Of a stretch of DNA of 64,000 nt, positions 49,587 through 59,338 are shown piece after piece. Numbering within the stretch: position 1 is the stretch's first letter; the number at the start of each line of letters is the position of its first letter. The notes under the pieces were generated by a model. It searched no databases, was not told the origin of the DNA, and worked only from the letters and a program-made list of their open reading frames with translations. The stretch lies in assembly GCF_000347035.1 (NCBI RefSeq), contig NZ_ANIJ01000010.1, positions 117,183 to 181,182 of the forward strand. Reading direction: 5' to 3'. Position numbers and translations under genes: made by a program. Source of the DNA: Leptospira sp. B5-022. GTDB lineage: Bacteria; Spirochaetota; Leptospiria; Leptospirales; Leptospiraceae.

Positions 49587-50522
49587 TTATTGCTGAACGC
49601 ATACGACCGACTTCGCCACATTACAGAAGTCCGGAGTACCGGCGGATATGCCGCCGACGTTCGGATCTCCGGAGCTTGCAAAATTACCTTGCTCTAAACC
49701 GGAGTTGGAAGCCCATCCTTGGCATACATTTCCTGTAGTCCAATCCGTTTGTAAACCGGTCCAATACCCGGCACCAGTAGCAACAATCCCGCTTCCCGTT
49801 CCAAAAACAAATAAAGCGTTCGCATCCGTATCGAATGCTTTCGTAAAAGCGCCGCTGTTAAAGTCTATATATTCTTTGTTAGGTTTTAATACCCAGTCGA
49901 TCTTAGAAGGCATTGCTCTTCGCCAAGTTCCGGCTACTGCAAACGTTTTGTAAGTTCCGGACGGAAGCCCGACCAAAGAGTCCGCTGCATTCTGACAAAC
50001 AAAATCCGCAAAACCACCCGATCCGAAGTTCCCGGCAAAGGAGGCGCTTGTAGCAAATAAGAACTTATCATTATCTTTCTGTAATATAGAATAAGGGATC
50101 GTTTCCGAATCCGGAGTAAGAATAGAGATCACGACGGAATTATCCGTGGAATCGGAATCGTCGGACAGACCAGTTACGGTTAAGGTCTGTGGAACATTAT
50201 AATCGGAAGGAGTAAAAATTAAAGCTGACGGAGAAACGGAAGCGATCGTTGGATTGCTGCTGGAAAAATTATATGTCACGGAAGAAGAATCCGGCTCATG
50301 CACTAAGGAAATAGATAGCAGCAAAGAACCTCCTTCCGGTAAATTATTACCTCCAGTGATGATGATTTCCTTATCACATCCGCTGATCAAACAATTGATG
50401 ATCGCATTTTCATAATATTCTTTCGTATTCGGATCTCCCGAATTCTCGGATTTGATCGCACAAGATTGGAGTAAGAGCGAAAAGTAGAAGAGTAAGAATA
50501 AAGAAATCCATGAAAAACTCAT
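49587..50522 (-). CDS. DUF1554 lipoprotein
   Basis: 311 residues with a lipobox SLLLQSC at the N-terminus. The middle has a cadherin-like repeat (PDSSSVTYNFSSSNPTIASVSPSALIFTPSDYNVPQTLTVTGLSDD). The C-terminal 150 residues fit DUF1554: FLFATSASFAGNFGSGGFADFVCQNAA, MPSKIDWVLKPNKEYID, WTGLQTDWTTGNVCQGW and a Cys-rich end. DUF1554 is nearly confined to Leptospira, and such proteins are probably exposed at the surface. Function unknown. Confidence 0.88.
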   Translation of the reverse strand: MSFSWISLFLLFYFSLLLQSCAIKSENSGDPNTKEYYENAIINCLISGCDKEIIITGGNNLPEGGSLLLSISLVHEPDSSSVTYNFSSSNPTIASVSPSALIFTPSDYNVPQTLTVTGLSDDSDSTDNSVVISILTPDSETIPYSILQKDNDKFLFATSASFAGNFGSGGFADFVCQNAADSLVGLPSGTYKTFAVAGTWRRAMPSKIDWVLKPNKEYIDFNSGAFTKAFDTDANALFVFGTGSGIVATGAGYWTGLQTDWTTGNVCQGWASNSGLEQGNFASSGDPNVGGISAGTPDFCNVAKSVVCVQQ

Positions 50523-50528
50523 AAAAAC

Positions 50529-51239
50529 TTAGACCGGGTCCTTGTAATGAGAGGTTTCCGCACCGTTCGTTTCGAGACCTTCTCCTTGATCTAGATAACT
50601 TTCCAATTCTTCTTTTAAACCGTGAGGAAGTTGAAGTCCCGAACTTTCTATCCTTTCGTTGTATTTACTGAAAGAAAATCTGTGTCTAGAAGTTCCCAGA
50701 TACACACTCAAAGCTTCGGACCCCCATTCTAAAATGTCACGAATATATTCTTCGTTCTCTTCCAACTTCTCCGCGTATGGGATGAAGAGAGGTCGATTCA
50801 CAGGACGACCTATAGTTCTATAAAATAAAAGTCTTCGGAGGACCTCGTGATCCTTCCAATTTCCGGTCTCAAGGGCTCTTTCCACCATTCTAAGATTGAT
50901 ACAATCCAAGAATTCGATCTTCAGATTTTCATTTTTCAATCTTCTGCGTAGACTTGCCTTGATCTCTTCGGATTCGTATAAAAAATTTGGACAATACTCG
51001 GGACATTCTTGGTCCTTATGCAAATCACAATAATGCAATAGAATACAATCGATATCGGAGGAAGGTTCAACGATCCCGAAATTGATCGAACCTAAAATTT
51101 CTACCCCTGTGCGAAAACCTTTATCCTCCAATTCCTTTAAAGCAATACGACATGCTTGCATTCTTCTTAAAGCTTCTTTCGTATCGTAGTTACGGTATTT
51201 GTTTTTTAGGGCTACGTATTTTTCAATCAAGTAGGTCAT
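50529..51239 (-). CDS. nucleotidyltransferase-fold protein
   Basis: 236 residues. [19 protein letters not shown] contains the GS and DxD elements of the polymerase-beta-like nucleotidyltransferase fold. A small Cys cluster follows ([13 protein letters not shown]). The rest is charged and helical. The ATG overlaps the stop of the preceding esterase gene by 4 bases (ATGA), so the two are translated together. Substrate unknown; it is not a close match to tRNA or antibiotic nucleotidyltransferases. Confidence 0.78.
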   Translation of the reverse strand: MTYLIEKYVALKNKYRNYDTKEALRRMQACRIALKELEDKGFRTGVEILGSINFGIVEPSSDIDCILLHYCDLHKDQECPEYCPNFLYESEEIKASLRRRLKNENLKIEFLDCINLRMVERALETGNWKDHEVLRRLLFYRTIGRPVNRPLFIPYAEKLEENEEYIRDILEWGSEALSVYLGTSRHRFSFSKYNERIESSGLQLPHGLKEELESYLDQGEGLETNGAETSHYKDPV

Positions 51240-51934
51240 TCGAAAAGTTCTCGCAAATAGCGGTTCATACCGTTTAATACTATCTCCGGGATTTCATGTC
51301 CACCCGGAAATGCCAGTAACTCACCTACCCAGCCTGCGTCTTTTAAGACCGTTTCTAATCTTTTCGCGGCAGGATAACCGAGCACAGGGTCCATTCTACC
51401 ATGACTTTGAAAAAATTTATAGCCCGGAGTTTGTTTCGCATACCTGGACCAATTCGTTTCGTCCAGCAAAGTCCCCGACAGAATGACAAGACCTTTGGGC
51501 TTTTTTTCCGCTTTAAGAGTGATCTCCGTTGCAAGCATGGACCCTTGAGAGAAACCTCCCAAGATAATCCGGTCCATAGGAACATTTAAGGTTTGGATCA
51601 TTTCTTCTATCTTTTGTTTGGCCTCGGCTAGACCCGCGGGATAACGTTCGAAAAGTTCCCGAGAACCTCCTGCGACCATCGCTCTTTGCAAAGCCTCCAT
51701 ATCGATCGGGAACCAAGCCTTGCCGTTATAACCAGGCATAATCGGAATATCCAAAATCCCTTCCGGAAAAATGAAGTTTGTTCCTTCCGGAACGTCCATA
51801 TAGGAATATAAGGGAAGAAGGTCGAAAGCATTTGCACCATAACCGTGCAGTAAAATCACATAGGGTCCTTCCGGATCACCTTGGATACAAGCAGCTTTGA
51901 CAGGACCTAGTTGGACGAGAGGGATATCATACAT
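51236..51934 (-). CDS. phospholipase/carboxylesterase family alpha/beta hydrolase
   Basis: 232 residues. [21 protein letters not shown] gives the oxyanion region, [15 protein letters not shown] the nucleophile elbow, [15 protein letters not shown] the acidic residue, and [11 protein letters not shown] the catalytic His. This pattern is that of the small carboxylesterases (YpfH/APT group). It probably acts on esters or thioesters in the cytoplasm. First gene of a two-gene operon with the nucleotidyltransferase. Confidence 0.9.
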   Translation of the reverse strand: MYDIPLVQLGPVKAACIQGDPEGPYVILLHGYGANAFDLLPLYSYMDVPEGTNFIFPEGILDIPIMPGYNGKAWFPIDMEALQRAMVAGGSRELFERYPAGLAEAKQKIEEMIQTLNVPMDRIILGGFSQGSMLATEITLKAEKKPKGLVILSGTLLDETNWSRYAKQTPGYKFFQSHGRMDPVLGYPAAKRLETVLKDAGWVGELLAFPGGHEIPEIVLNGMNRYLRELFE

Positions 51935-52138
51935 GATTTCCTTGTAAGGAAATCGAAGTGAATTGGCAATGTTATAATTTAAACGTGATCCAACTTTAAA
52001 GCCGTTTTCCTCGAAGATCGATCTCTAATTTATAATGTAGTGAGAATAAAAAACGTTTTCCCTACAACTCCAATCTGGTCCATTGAGTTAAATGAAAAAG
52101 ACCCGGGATTGGCCGGTTATATATAATACGAAATCTCG

Positions 52139-52912
52139 ATGCGAATTCTAATTTTTGCCATTCTTCTTCCCTTCTATTTTATCAATTGTGGGACTTATCT
52201 TCTTTTAAAAAACCAAGAACAAAACGACAATCCTGCGTTCTTAAATTTTGTTCAACTCACACTATTGGATTCCGCCATAGGGTTGGTGCATTATTGGCCC
52301 TTGGACGGAGACACAAAGGATATAGTTGGCGGCTTGGATCTAACGGCAACAGGTGGAGCCCCTATATTGACTGCGGATCGATTCGGGTTTCCAGGGAGAG
52401 CTTACTATTATAGCGGCGGGGGAGCTTATCACCAATCTTCGACTAACGGTCCCTCTTTTTTAAACGGAAATATTTCCTCATTTACGATCAGCGCCTGGGT
52501 AAAAGGAAATTTTCCTCCCGGGAGCAACGGAAGCGAATTTATCTATGTAAGTCAGGGCCCCGGGATAGGCCTCCAATTATATGCGCTCTCGGCAATTTCT
52601 TGTAGCGGAAGGCTCAGGGCATTCACGAACAATGGAGGCTCGGGAGATGTGGACGTAGGAACTGCCTGTGGACAGTATCCGGAAGACATCTGGTATCATA
52701 TGGTCTTTACTTGGGATATCCAATCGCTGACCGGATCCTTATATGTGAATAACGTTTTGGTTTCTTCCGGAACTTTTGGAACCAATCGCCCTTGGGCTAC
52801 AAATAGTTTTTTCCAATTGGGCCGCTCCGATATATCTTCTCAACTTTTCGAAGGCAGTGTGGATGATGTGAGGATATATAATCGGGTGATCTTTCCGGTT
52901 TCGAGTTTGTAG
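52139..52912 (+). CDS. LamG-domain lipoprotein
   Basis: 257 residues. A signal peptide ends in FYFINC (Cys about 17), so it is a lipoprotein. The rest is a concanavalin/LamG-type jelly roll: LVHYWPLDGDTKDIVGGLDLTATGG, SSFTISAWVKGNF, IWYHMVFTWDIQSLTGSLYVNNVLV, and VDDVRIYNRV at the end. These modules bind carbohydrate or protein on the surface. The fold call is secure; the ligand is not known. Confidence 0.88.
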   Translation: MRILIFAILLPFYFINCGTYLLLKNQEQNDNPAFLNFVQLTLLDSAIGLVHYWPLDGDTKDIVGGLDLTATGGAPILTADRFGFPGRAYYYSGGGAYHQSSTNGPSFLNGNISSFTISAWVKGNFPPGSNGSEFIYVSQGPGIGLQLYALSAISCSGRLRAFTNNGGSGDVDVGTACGQYPEDIWYHMVFTWDIQSLTGSLYVNNVLVSSGTFGTNRPWATNSFFQLGRSDISSQLFEGSVDDVRIYNRVIFPVSSL

Positions 52913-52935
52913 AAGCCCCGCCTCATAAAACACAC

Positions 52936-52955
52936 AAAAGCGACTAACGCTTTTT
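52936..52955. terminator. short bidirectional-terminator-like hairpin
   Basis: Stem AAAAGCG and CGCTTTT with loop ACTAA and an extra T, between the convergent LamG and YheT-like genes. The A and T tracts would serve both directions. The GC part is only three pairs, so it may be weak. It overlaps the last codons of the YheT-like gene. Confidence 0.4.
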
Positions 52956-54107
52956 CGCCGGTTTTGTTTTTGGTTTCTTTTTCTTTTTAGGTAATCGGTC
53001 TTGGACAGCTTTAAAATATTCGCAGACAAGATGATCCGACCAGGATATCGCTTTCCATCCTTCAAAATAAGCGATATGGCTTCCTCTTTTTGTATAAACA
53101 TGGATCGAATTAGAAAGATTTTCCAACCAATGCAAATTTTCTAAAACATTCTGGTTTACGCAGATGGGATCGTCCTTTGCATTCAAAATCATAATTGGAG
53201 TTCGGATATTTTTCATTACCAAAGCTGGGTTCGAATACCGGTAATATTCTTCCTTGTCGTCAAAACCGGAGAGCGTGTGCAAACGATCCTGGAATTCACC
53301 CAAGGTTTTGGATTCCATGACTTCCTGAAATCCTCCAAGGGAAGATAAGGTTTCATAATGGCGTTTCAAAAAGTAATTTATGAGTCTTTGGCCCATGATC
53401 TTACTATAAACCGGATGAACCCTATGAAACGCTTTTTCGATATCATAGGCGGGTGAAATTGCAACCGCAGCATCCAATAAACTTTTCGCTCCCGATTCAC
53501 CCAGGTAACGAGCAAGCAATCCGGAACCCGCGGAAATCCCCACTCCAAACAAAGGACTATTCGGAAATTTTTTCTTAATGTAGAGGAGTTGTTCTTTTAA
53601 ATCCGAACTAGACCCCATCGTGTTTATTTGCGGTTTCGGAAGAGGAAGATTCCCATGTCCTCTCCTAATACAAACCACGGAAGCCCATTTCAATTGAGAC
53701 CCGATCGCTTTCACGATAGATTTAACATCTTGCTCATCCCCGCTGATTGTATGGAAGACAATCGCGATCGGATCGGAATCGGTCTTTTTCTTTTCCTTAA
53801 TATTGGACCAAGCAAGTCCAGTGACACCACCATCTTTCATTTTAAGATGTTCCAGCTTATCGTAATGAAAAAATTTGGAACGATGTTCTCTAAAAAGTAA
53901 GAGAGCCAACATTAGATGATTATTAAAACACCAGAATGTAGGGAAATATTTCCGAGTTAAACGGGGGCAATTTGCAAGTACACTCTTTACAAACTCTCCT
54001 TCACTGAACTGCAGAACAGGTTTTTCCACTACTTCCAGAAAATAATAAAATAGAAATGCGAGAATAAGAAATAAAACAAGATAAACAAAGACGAGGGGCG
54101 GTAGCAT
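52944..54107 (-). CDS. YheT-like alpha/beta hydrolase with N-terminal membrane anchor
   Basis: 387 residues. One transmembrane helix at the start (LVFVYLVLFLILAFLFYYFL). The hydrolase domain has IVFHTISGDEQDVKSIVKAI, IRRGHGNLPLP, the nucleophile in FGVGISAGSGLLARYLGE, an Asp in NAKDDPICV, and the His in TKRGSHIAYFEG. This order is that of the YheT/embryogenesis-associated EMB8 group. The C-terminus is lysine-rich. It probably hydrolyses lipid esters at the membrane. Confidence 0.87.
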   Translation of the reverse strand: MLPPLVFVYLVLFLILAFLFYYFLEVVEKPVLQFSEGEFVKSVLANCPRLTRKYFPTFWCFNNHLMLALLLFREHRSKFFHYDKLEHLKMKDGGVTGLAWSNIKEKKKTDSDPIAIVFHTISGDEQDVKSIVKAIGSQLKWASVVCIRRGHGNLPLPKPQINTMGSSSDLKEQLLYIKKKFPNSPLFGVGISAGSGLLARYLGESGAKSLLDAAVAISPAYDIEKAFHRVHPVYSKIMGQRLINYFLKRHYETLSSLGGFQEVMESKTLGEFQDRLHTLSGFDDKEEYYRYSNPALVMKNIRTPIMILNAKDDPICVNQNVLENLHWLENLSNSIHVYTKRGSHIAYFEGWKAISWSDHLVCEYFKAVQDRLPKKKKKPKTKPAKKR

Positions 54108-54375
54108 TCAATTATCCAAATGAAAATACTTTGGGAAAGATTGAATGGAGAAAGATTTGAGTCTATTACTTTATTATTTACCCAATCGAGTGATCAATAG
54201 AGAGCAAAATTCCCAAGGACTATTTGGTATGTAATTCCAATTGCTATGGGTTGTGAAACCGAGCTACTGAACGAAATGAAGTCAACTAAATAATCAAATA
54301 AGTTGCAATGGTATCAACTCCAATATCTCCGGGAGTTCACTGCTTTGGAACCCCGGAGACAAGGTATTCTGAAGT
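54108..54375. other. non-coding stretch with a repeat unit downstream of the TIGR04452 gene
   Basis: No gene. Positions 54245-54358 resemble segments at 55150-55244, 56607-56702 and 59404-59495: all share the ACTGA..GAA..GAAGTCAA start, TGCAATG-TATCAA, and the hairpin CTCCGGG..CCCGGAG (here 54327-54333 with 54352-54358). It can serve as terminator of the lipoprotein gene. Confidence 0.6.
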
Positions 54376-54750
54376 TTAGATAATTTCCCCGTTTGGTTTT
54401 AAGCCGCTGCAATTATCACTTGTAGCTACGGTTGTGCTCGGATCCAAAACCAAAAGTCCGATAATTTGAACGTCCTTTACGCATTTGTCTACATCTGATT
54501 GTTTATAGTATTTACTATCATCGATCTTTAAATACAAATCGGTAAGAAATAAATCGAGAGCGGTAATAATTCCTGCGTTAGCCGGATCCACGGATCCATA
54601 ATATAAAATATTGGAAGTTGTCGCAGCCGCTTTAATTTGAGATCTCGCTTCGGAACCTTTTACACTATCCGAAAGACCCAAGGAATCTGCTACAACACAA
54701 TTGGCAAAAGACAAAAGGGAAACCATCGCAACAAACAATATTTTTCTCAT
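54376..54750 (-). CDS. TIGR04452-family short lipoprotein
   Basis: 124 residues with signal peptide and lipobox (VSLLSFANC). The C-terminal half carries a Cys pair and the segment VQIIGLLVLDPSTTVATSDNCSGL. Size and pattern fit the short TIGR04452 lipoprotein family of Leptospira. Function unknown. A decayed copy with an internal deletion is at 59514, and the flanking sequence is duplicated too. Confidence 0.8.
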   Translation of the reverse strand: MRKILFVAMVSLLSFANCVVADSLGLSDSVKGSEARSQIKAAATTSNILYYGSVDPANAGIITALDLFLTDLYLKIDDSKYYKQSDVDKCVKDVQIIGLLVLDPSTTVATSDNCSGLKPNGEII

Positions 54751-54964
54751 ACATTTTCCTCATCGATAAACATTATGATATCGTTTTCAGAAAATCGATA
54801 TCTACAATGGATAACTAGCAGAGAAGAATGTCGGACATTTGGTTTCCAAAAAAATTTCTTTGTTGTCAAAAAAATTCGGAACAAATACGTTATTCGTGAT
54901 TTCGACCAACTCATTTGTGGCAACAGGTAATACAAATGGGATATGGGATGGAAGAAGTTTGCAA

Positions 54965-55925
54965 GGGGGAAGTCTCCCCCTCGCTTCAGCCGCAATGGCG
55001 GCTTACGCTACCCAATCGAACGACCCATAGGGAGTGAGATTCCCGAAGCGACTCCAATCGTTTTGTTTCAAGCGTTTGGTATGGCTCATCCTACGGATGA
55101 TAACGACTCGCTTCGCGGTCGTATGCTCGCGCCCTAGGTCGCTGCACATGGGTGACTGAGTAAAGCGAAGTCAAATTTACAATCAAACAAGCTGCAATGG
55201 AATCAACTCCATATCTCCGGGTATCCTCTGCTTCGAACCCCGGACCGGATTTTTTTAGTTCGGAATTTAAAAAAGCTGCGATTCTCACACAGAGACGCAA
55301 AGCCGCAGAGAGATTATTCGTTAGCTTGTTCTCTGTGTCCGTCTGGAATTCTGTGTGAAATTTCTTTAGTTTCGCACAGAGACCACTGAGTTCACAGAGA
55401 AGGGGATGCGATGATTTTATATAGAGAACTGCAATTAGGCTTACCGGTTTTGGGATAAGTTTTTTTGTCCTCCGTCTGCATGGGCGAACATGCGTAAAAA
55501 CCGCCCCACAAGGGCAAAACTCCATATCCGTAGGAGCTTCCACAGCAAGACACCCAGCATTGTTGTTTTAATATAAAATTTCCATAATACGATCTCTTTT
55601 AACGAAAACTACAATTCCACTGATCGTTCGATAACGTCCAAAATCGCTGTAGGATGAAATAATTTATTGCCAACTTAGAAAATGACACCCCGCCTCCAAC
55701 TCAACAGCGGAGTTCCCAAACACAAATTCACTACTTTCTTTTTGACAAACCTCATCGAATCCACGGATTTTATACGCCAGATAATTTATTATGTCGCTTT
55801 AATTCCTGACTTTTGAAACGGATATTTCCAGGACCTTTAGTATAGAGACGTGCATGAGAACGTTTATATAACTTTGTATTGCATTTGGAAGGGACGCTCA
55901 ACAATAATAATGAACGAAATCCTTA
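54965..55925. repeat. 0.9-kb direct repeat, copy A
   Basis: Starts with the hairpin GGGGGA-AGTC-TCCCCC and runs to the last codon of brnA. It aligns over its length with copy B (56525-57421), with many small differences and about 100 extra bases at 55049-55149. Shared landmarks are CAATGGCG..TTACGCTACCC, the CTCCGGG/CCCCGGA hairpin, GCACAGAG-like palindromic stretches and TAGGATGAAATAATTTATTG. Open frames within it are short and not kept between copies, so I regard it as non-coding. Confidence 0.8.
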
Positions 55926-56123
55926 CATTAAAGAATTATGAAGTTCCATTTCCTTCTGTAATATTGTATTAATAATTGAACTAAGGTCTTTGTTCTTCTT
56001 AAGAGCGATTTTTTTATAATACTCTTCTACTTGAGGATCCAAATAAACTGGTAAATGAAGATCCTTAAGATCTCGTGAATAAGTCCCACGTTTGCCTTTT
56101 GAAAAATCGTATTCTTCTCTCAT
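55923..56123 (-). CDS. brnA: BrnA-type antitoxin
   Basis: 66 residues. The start REEYDFSKGKRGTYSRD and the segment LPVYLDPQVEEYYKKIALKKNKDLSSIINTILQKEMEL form the ribbon-helix-helix DNA-binding protein of the BrnT/BrnA type II system. It starts 1 base after the brnT stop, the usual toxin-first order of this family. BrnA neutralises BrnT and represses the operon. Its stop codon coincides with the end of repeat copy A. Confidence 0.9.
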   Translation of the reverse strand: MREEYDFSKGKRGTYSRDLKDLHLPVYLDPQVEEYYKKIALKKNKDLSSIINTILQKEMELHNSLM

Positions 56124-56124
56124 G

Positions 56125-56418
56125 CTAATTAATATCGTTAGAATAATATTGAATTTCTTCCGATTTAGTCGCTCTTCTCGCAGATACTATCCTAATAATC
56201 TCTTCCCCATTTTTTGATCTATCAACAAAAATAACGACTGCGATCGTAATATTTACAATCTTTCCTAAGGCGATTTCTCTTAATTCTCCTACAGAATGAT
56301 CCGGATCGGGTAAATAGATAGCTTTAGGATCAGCAAAAACTAAAGAGGCTTCGCCAAATGAAAGGTTATGTTTTTGGATATTAACCTTTTCCTTTTCGAT
56401 GTCCCATTCGAAACGCAT
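56125..56418 (-). CDS. brnT: BrnT-type ribonuclease toxin
   Basis: 97 residues, the normal length. EWDIEKEKVNIQKHNLSFGEASLVF, then DHSVGELREIALGKI and IIRIVSARRATKSEEIQYY, match BrnT: the KH-SF, the E-R-ALG and the RIVSARRAT blocks are all present, so the active site seems intact. BrnT cleaves RNA and stops growth until BrnA is made. The pair lies between two direct repeats. Confidence 0.92.
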   Translation of the reverse strand: MRFEWDIEKEKVNIQKHNLSFGEASLVFADPKAIYLPDPDHSVGELREIALGKIVNITIAVVIFVDRSKNGEEIIRIVSARRATKSEEIQYYSNDIN

Positions 56419-56524
56419 TTAAACATAGTACAAAAACACTTAATAGGCGTAAAGCAGTATATCTTAGACTGTTTTTGCAGTTCCGCTTCAGAGGACAGAA
56501 GACTAAGGGCAGAGGTCCATTGCC

Positions 56525-57421
56525 GGGGGAAGTCTCCCCCTCGCTCCAGCCGCAATGGCGTCTTACGCTACCCAATCGAACGACCCATAGGGAGTGAGAT
56601 TCCCGAAGGGTGACTGAGTAAAGCGAAGTCAAATTTGCAATCAAACAAACTGCAATGAAATCAACTCCATATCTCCGGGGATCCTCAGCTTCGAACCCCG
56701 GACTGATTTTTTTTTAGTTCGGAATTTATAAAAGCTGCAATTTCACGCAGAGCCGCTAAGCCGCAGAGAGATTATACGTTAGCTTGTTATATGTGTCCGT
56801 TTAAAGTCCTGTGCGATTTTTCTTTGGGTTTCGCACGGAGATCACTGAGTTCACGGAGAAGGGCGAACAGTGATTTTATTTAGCGAAGTCTATTCGGAGT
56901 TTACCGGTTTTGGGATAAGTTTTTTCGTTCTCCGCCTGCATGGGCGAACATGCGCAAAACCGCCCCGACAACAAAACTCCACATCAGTAGGAGCTCCTAC
57001 AGAAAAGCCCCTGCATTGTCGATCGGAATATAAAATTTCTATAATACGATCTCATTTAAGCGAAAAATTACAACTCCGCTGATCTTTCGATAATGTCCAA
57101 AATCGCCGTAGGATGAAATAATTTATTGCCTCCTTAAAAAATAACATTCCACATCCGGCGCAACAGCAGCGTCCCCAAACAAAAATCCGCTACCTTCATT
57201 TTGACAACGCTCATCAAATCCACGGATTTTATACGACGGATAATTTAATGTGCCGTTTTAATTTGTGACCTTTGAAATGAATATTTCCGGGATTTTTGTT
57301 TTAGAGAAGTTCAGGATAACGTCTGTATAGGGGTGTATTGTATTTGGCAGGGGACAGCAGATTCGTTCGCATCATTACTCTGAATAACGATTAAAACCAA
57401 CGCTCAATGGACGAAATCTTA
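56525..57421. repeat. 0.9-kb direct repeat, copy B
   Basis: Same orientation as copy A and begins at the same hairpin GGGGGA-AGTC-TCCCCC. It is intact where copy A has the extra 100 bases. It contains the palindrome GTAGGAGCTCCTAC at 56987-57000, which in copy A is imperfect. It ends with CTCAATGGACGAAATCTTA, as copy A ends with CTCAACA..GAACGAAATCCTTA. The two copies enclose brnTA. Confidence 0.8.
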
Positions 57422-57713
57422 TATAAAAATCGGAAGATAATTCATCCATACCGTGAATGAAATTCAACTAAATCGAACACTTTTTGCAAAAGACGAGTAA
57501 CGTTTACTATAATAAAAAATATGCCGAAATGGATACGAGAAGTCGGGATAGCCTTTTGCTAAAAATGCGTGAATAGAACTGCCATAAAGAAATATGCTGA
57601 AATCCTTGTCGTGATCGACTCATCTTTCCCAGGGGTGCATGGGCAAATATCCACTAATCAACGCACAATAAAAAAACTTGACCCGTTCCCTTCCTAATTG
57701 AGACTGAATTACG
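57422..57713. other. AT-rich gap upstream of the glycosyltransferase gene
   Basis: Nearly 300 bases without an open frame of note, a repeat or a clear promoter. It may contain the promoter of the following gene, but I see no decisive -35/-10 pair. Confidence 0.4.
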
Positions 57714-59312
57714 ATGCAATTGTCTATCTATTTCCGACGTTTTAATGAATGGCTTTCAGTTCACCAAAAAAAAGTTTTAATCGCCTTAAACATAATTGGT
57801 GCCTATTTCTTAATTTCAAAAATATACGATATATACTGGCTAACGGAAGACTCATTTATCAGTTTCCGAGTAGTAGACAATGCTATCAACGGCTATGGGC
57901 TTCGGTGGAATATAAATGAACGAGTCCAAGTATATACTCACCCTCTTTGGCTGTTGTATCTAACCAGTATTCATTTCTTTATTAAAAATATTTATGTGAC
58001 AGCCTTAGTAGGTACCGCGCTCGCTCTATTGGCATTTTTTTGGATCGCTTATCGCTCCTTTAACAAAATAAAATTGATTATATTGGCCGCATTGTTTGTA
58101 AATAGTTATTCTTTTCTTGAATACGCTTCCTCCGGATTAGAAACCTCTCTAAATTATACTTTTTTAATATATTTTTTTGCAATATATATATATTCTTTCC
58201 ACAAGGTAGATGGAGCAAAAAAAAGCCTCTTACTTTCCATCGCGTTCGGATTGGCAAACGCTGGTCTTGTCCTGAACCGAATGGATAATGTAATTTTTAT
58301 ATTCTTCCCGACAGTAATATGGTTATTAGAGAGGGTCCGAAATAGAAAAAGTTTTCCTTTGCTTTTCGGTTTTATCTTAGGTACGAGCCCATTTTTTATC
58401 TGGTCTGCATTTTCATTTTTCTATTACGGATATGTTTTCCCAAATTCTTATTATGCCAAAACAATGGTCGATTTCCAAAATGTAAGATTGGATTGGTGCC
58501 TTAATTATTATAGATACGCAGCAGATCGGGATGTATTTCTTCTCATTGCTCAAATTGCGGCTATAATAGCGGTCTTTCTAACTCGATCCTCCAAAAAAAT
58601 CTATATCCCATTACTTTCGGGATTTTTATTGCAGCCTTACTATGTATATAGTGTTGGCGCAGACTATTTCGGAGGACGTTGGCTTACTTCTTCTTTCTTA
58701 ATAGCAGTTCTGATAATAGCTCAATTATTACCGAAATGGAAAAGAGTGAGAAACATTCGGGTACTTACTGCAATCACCATAATCGGGATAATGGGCTTTA
58801 ACCTCAATTACTCCAAAATTTGGTCTAAGAATCCATTTATAGATCCATTAACCGGCACCGTAATTCAAAAGTACGGCGGAACAATTGACGAAAGATTCAG
58901 CTTAGGCGGATTTACTAAAATTTCAAACTGCCTCGGAACGGGAATTTGTTACCAATTCCATCCGCTTTACGGTTCTGCAAAAGAATATGCCCAAAAAAAT
59001 CCACCGTATCTTGTAGCTTATGCAGTAGGTGTGTTCGGTTATGCTGCCGGCCCTACTTTACATATCATTGATGCACAGGGTTTAGGAGATGCGTTTCTTG
59101 CAAGAACTCCAGGAGCGGCGGTGCATCCAGGGCATTATCCTAGACATGTTCCGGACGGATATCCAACAGGTGATACTTCAAAGTTCACTCCAGAACAAAA
59201 AACGCTTTATCAAGAAGTTGTTTTGTTAACAAAGGCAGACTTGTTCGATAAGGAACGACTGGAATTGTTGAAGAGTAAATTGCTGCTTAAATATCGCACT
59301 CCACGCCTATAG
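57714..59312 (+). CDS. GT-C membrane glycosyltransferase, AftB-like
   Basis: 532 residues with about ten transmembrane helices. The first loop reads LTEDSFISFRVVDNAINGYGLRWNINERVQVYTHPLWLLYL, the acidic loop of GT-C enzymes; the pattern EDS-ISFR-VDN-GYGL-WN-ERV-YTHPLW resembles the mycobacterial arabinofuranosyltransferase AftB. The C-terminal 150 residues form a periplasmic domain. It would transfer a sugar from a polyprenyl-phosphate donor to an envelope glycan. It is markedly more AT-rich than the first 50 kb, consistent with acquired DNA. Confidence 0.82.
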   Translation: MQLSIYFRRFNEWLSVHQKKVLIALNIIGAYFLISKIYDIYWLTEDSFISFRVVDNAINGYGLRWNINERVQVYTHPLWLLYLTSIHFFIKNIYVTALVGTALALLAFFWIAYRSFNKIKLIILAALFVNSYSFLEYASSGLETSLNYTFLIYFFAIYIYSFHKVDGAKKSLLLSIAFGLANAGLVLNRMDNVIFIFFPTVIWLLERVRNRKSFPLLFGFILGTSPFFIWSAFSFFYYGYVFPNSYYAKTMVDFQNVRLDWCLNYYRYAADRDVFLLIAQIAAIIAVFLTRSSKKIYIPLLSGFLLQPYYVYSVGADYFGGRWLTSSFLIAVLIIAQLLPKWKRVRNIRVLTAITIIGIMGFNLNYSKIWSKNPFIDPLTGTVIQKYGGTIDERFSLGGFTKISNCLGTGICYQFHPLYGSAKEYAQKNPPYLVAYAVGVFGYAAGPTLHIIDAQGLGDAFLARTPGAAVHPGHYPRHVPDGYPTGDTSKFTPEQKTLYQEVVLLTKADLFDKERLELLKSKLLLKYRTPRL

Positions 59313-59338
59313 TAGATTTTCTTTTAGTGTTTTATGAG

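Noticed and set aside
54327..54358. tRNA gene suggested by TTCGAACCCCGGA-like segments
   Set aside because: There is no D arm, anticodon arm or full cloverleaf in any of the four copies.
54943..55137. 64-codon frame in repeat copy A, and the 81-codon frame 56368-56613 at copy B
   Set aside because: Frames are not kept between the copies of the repeat and cross strong hairpins.
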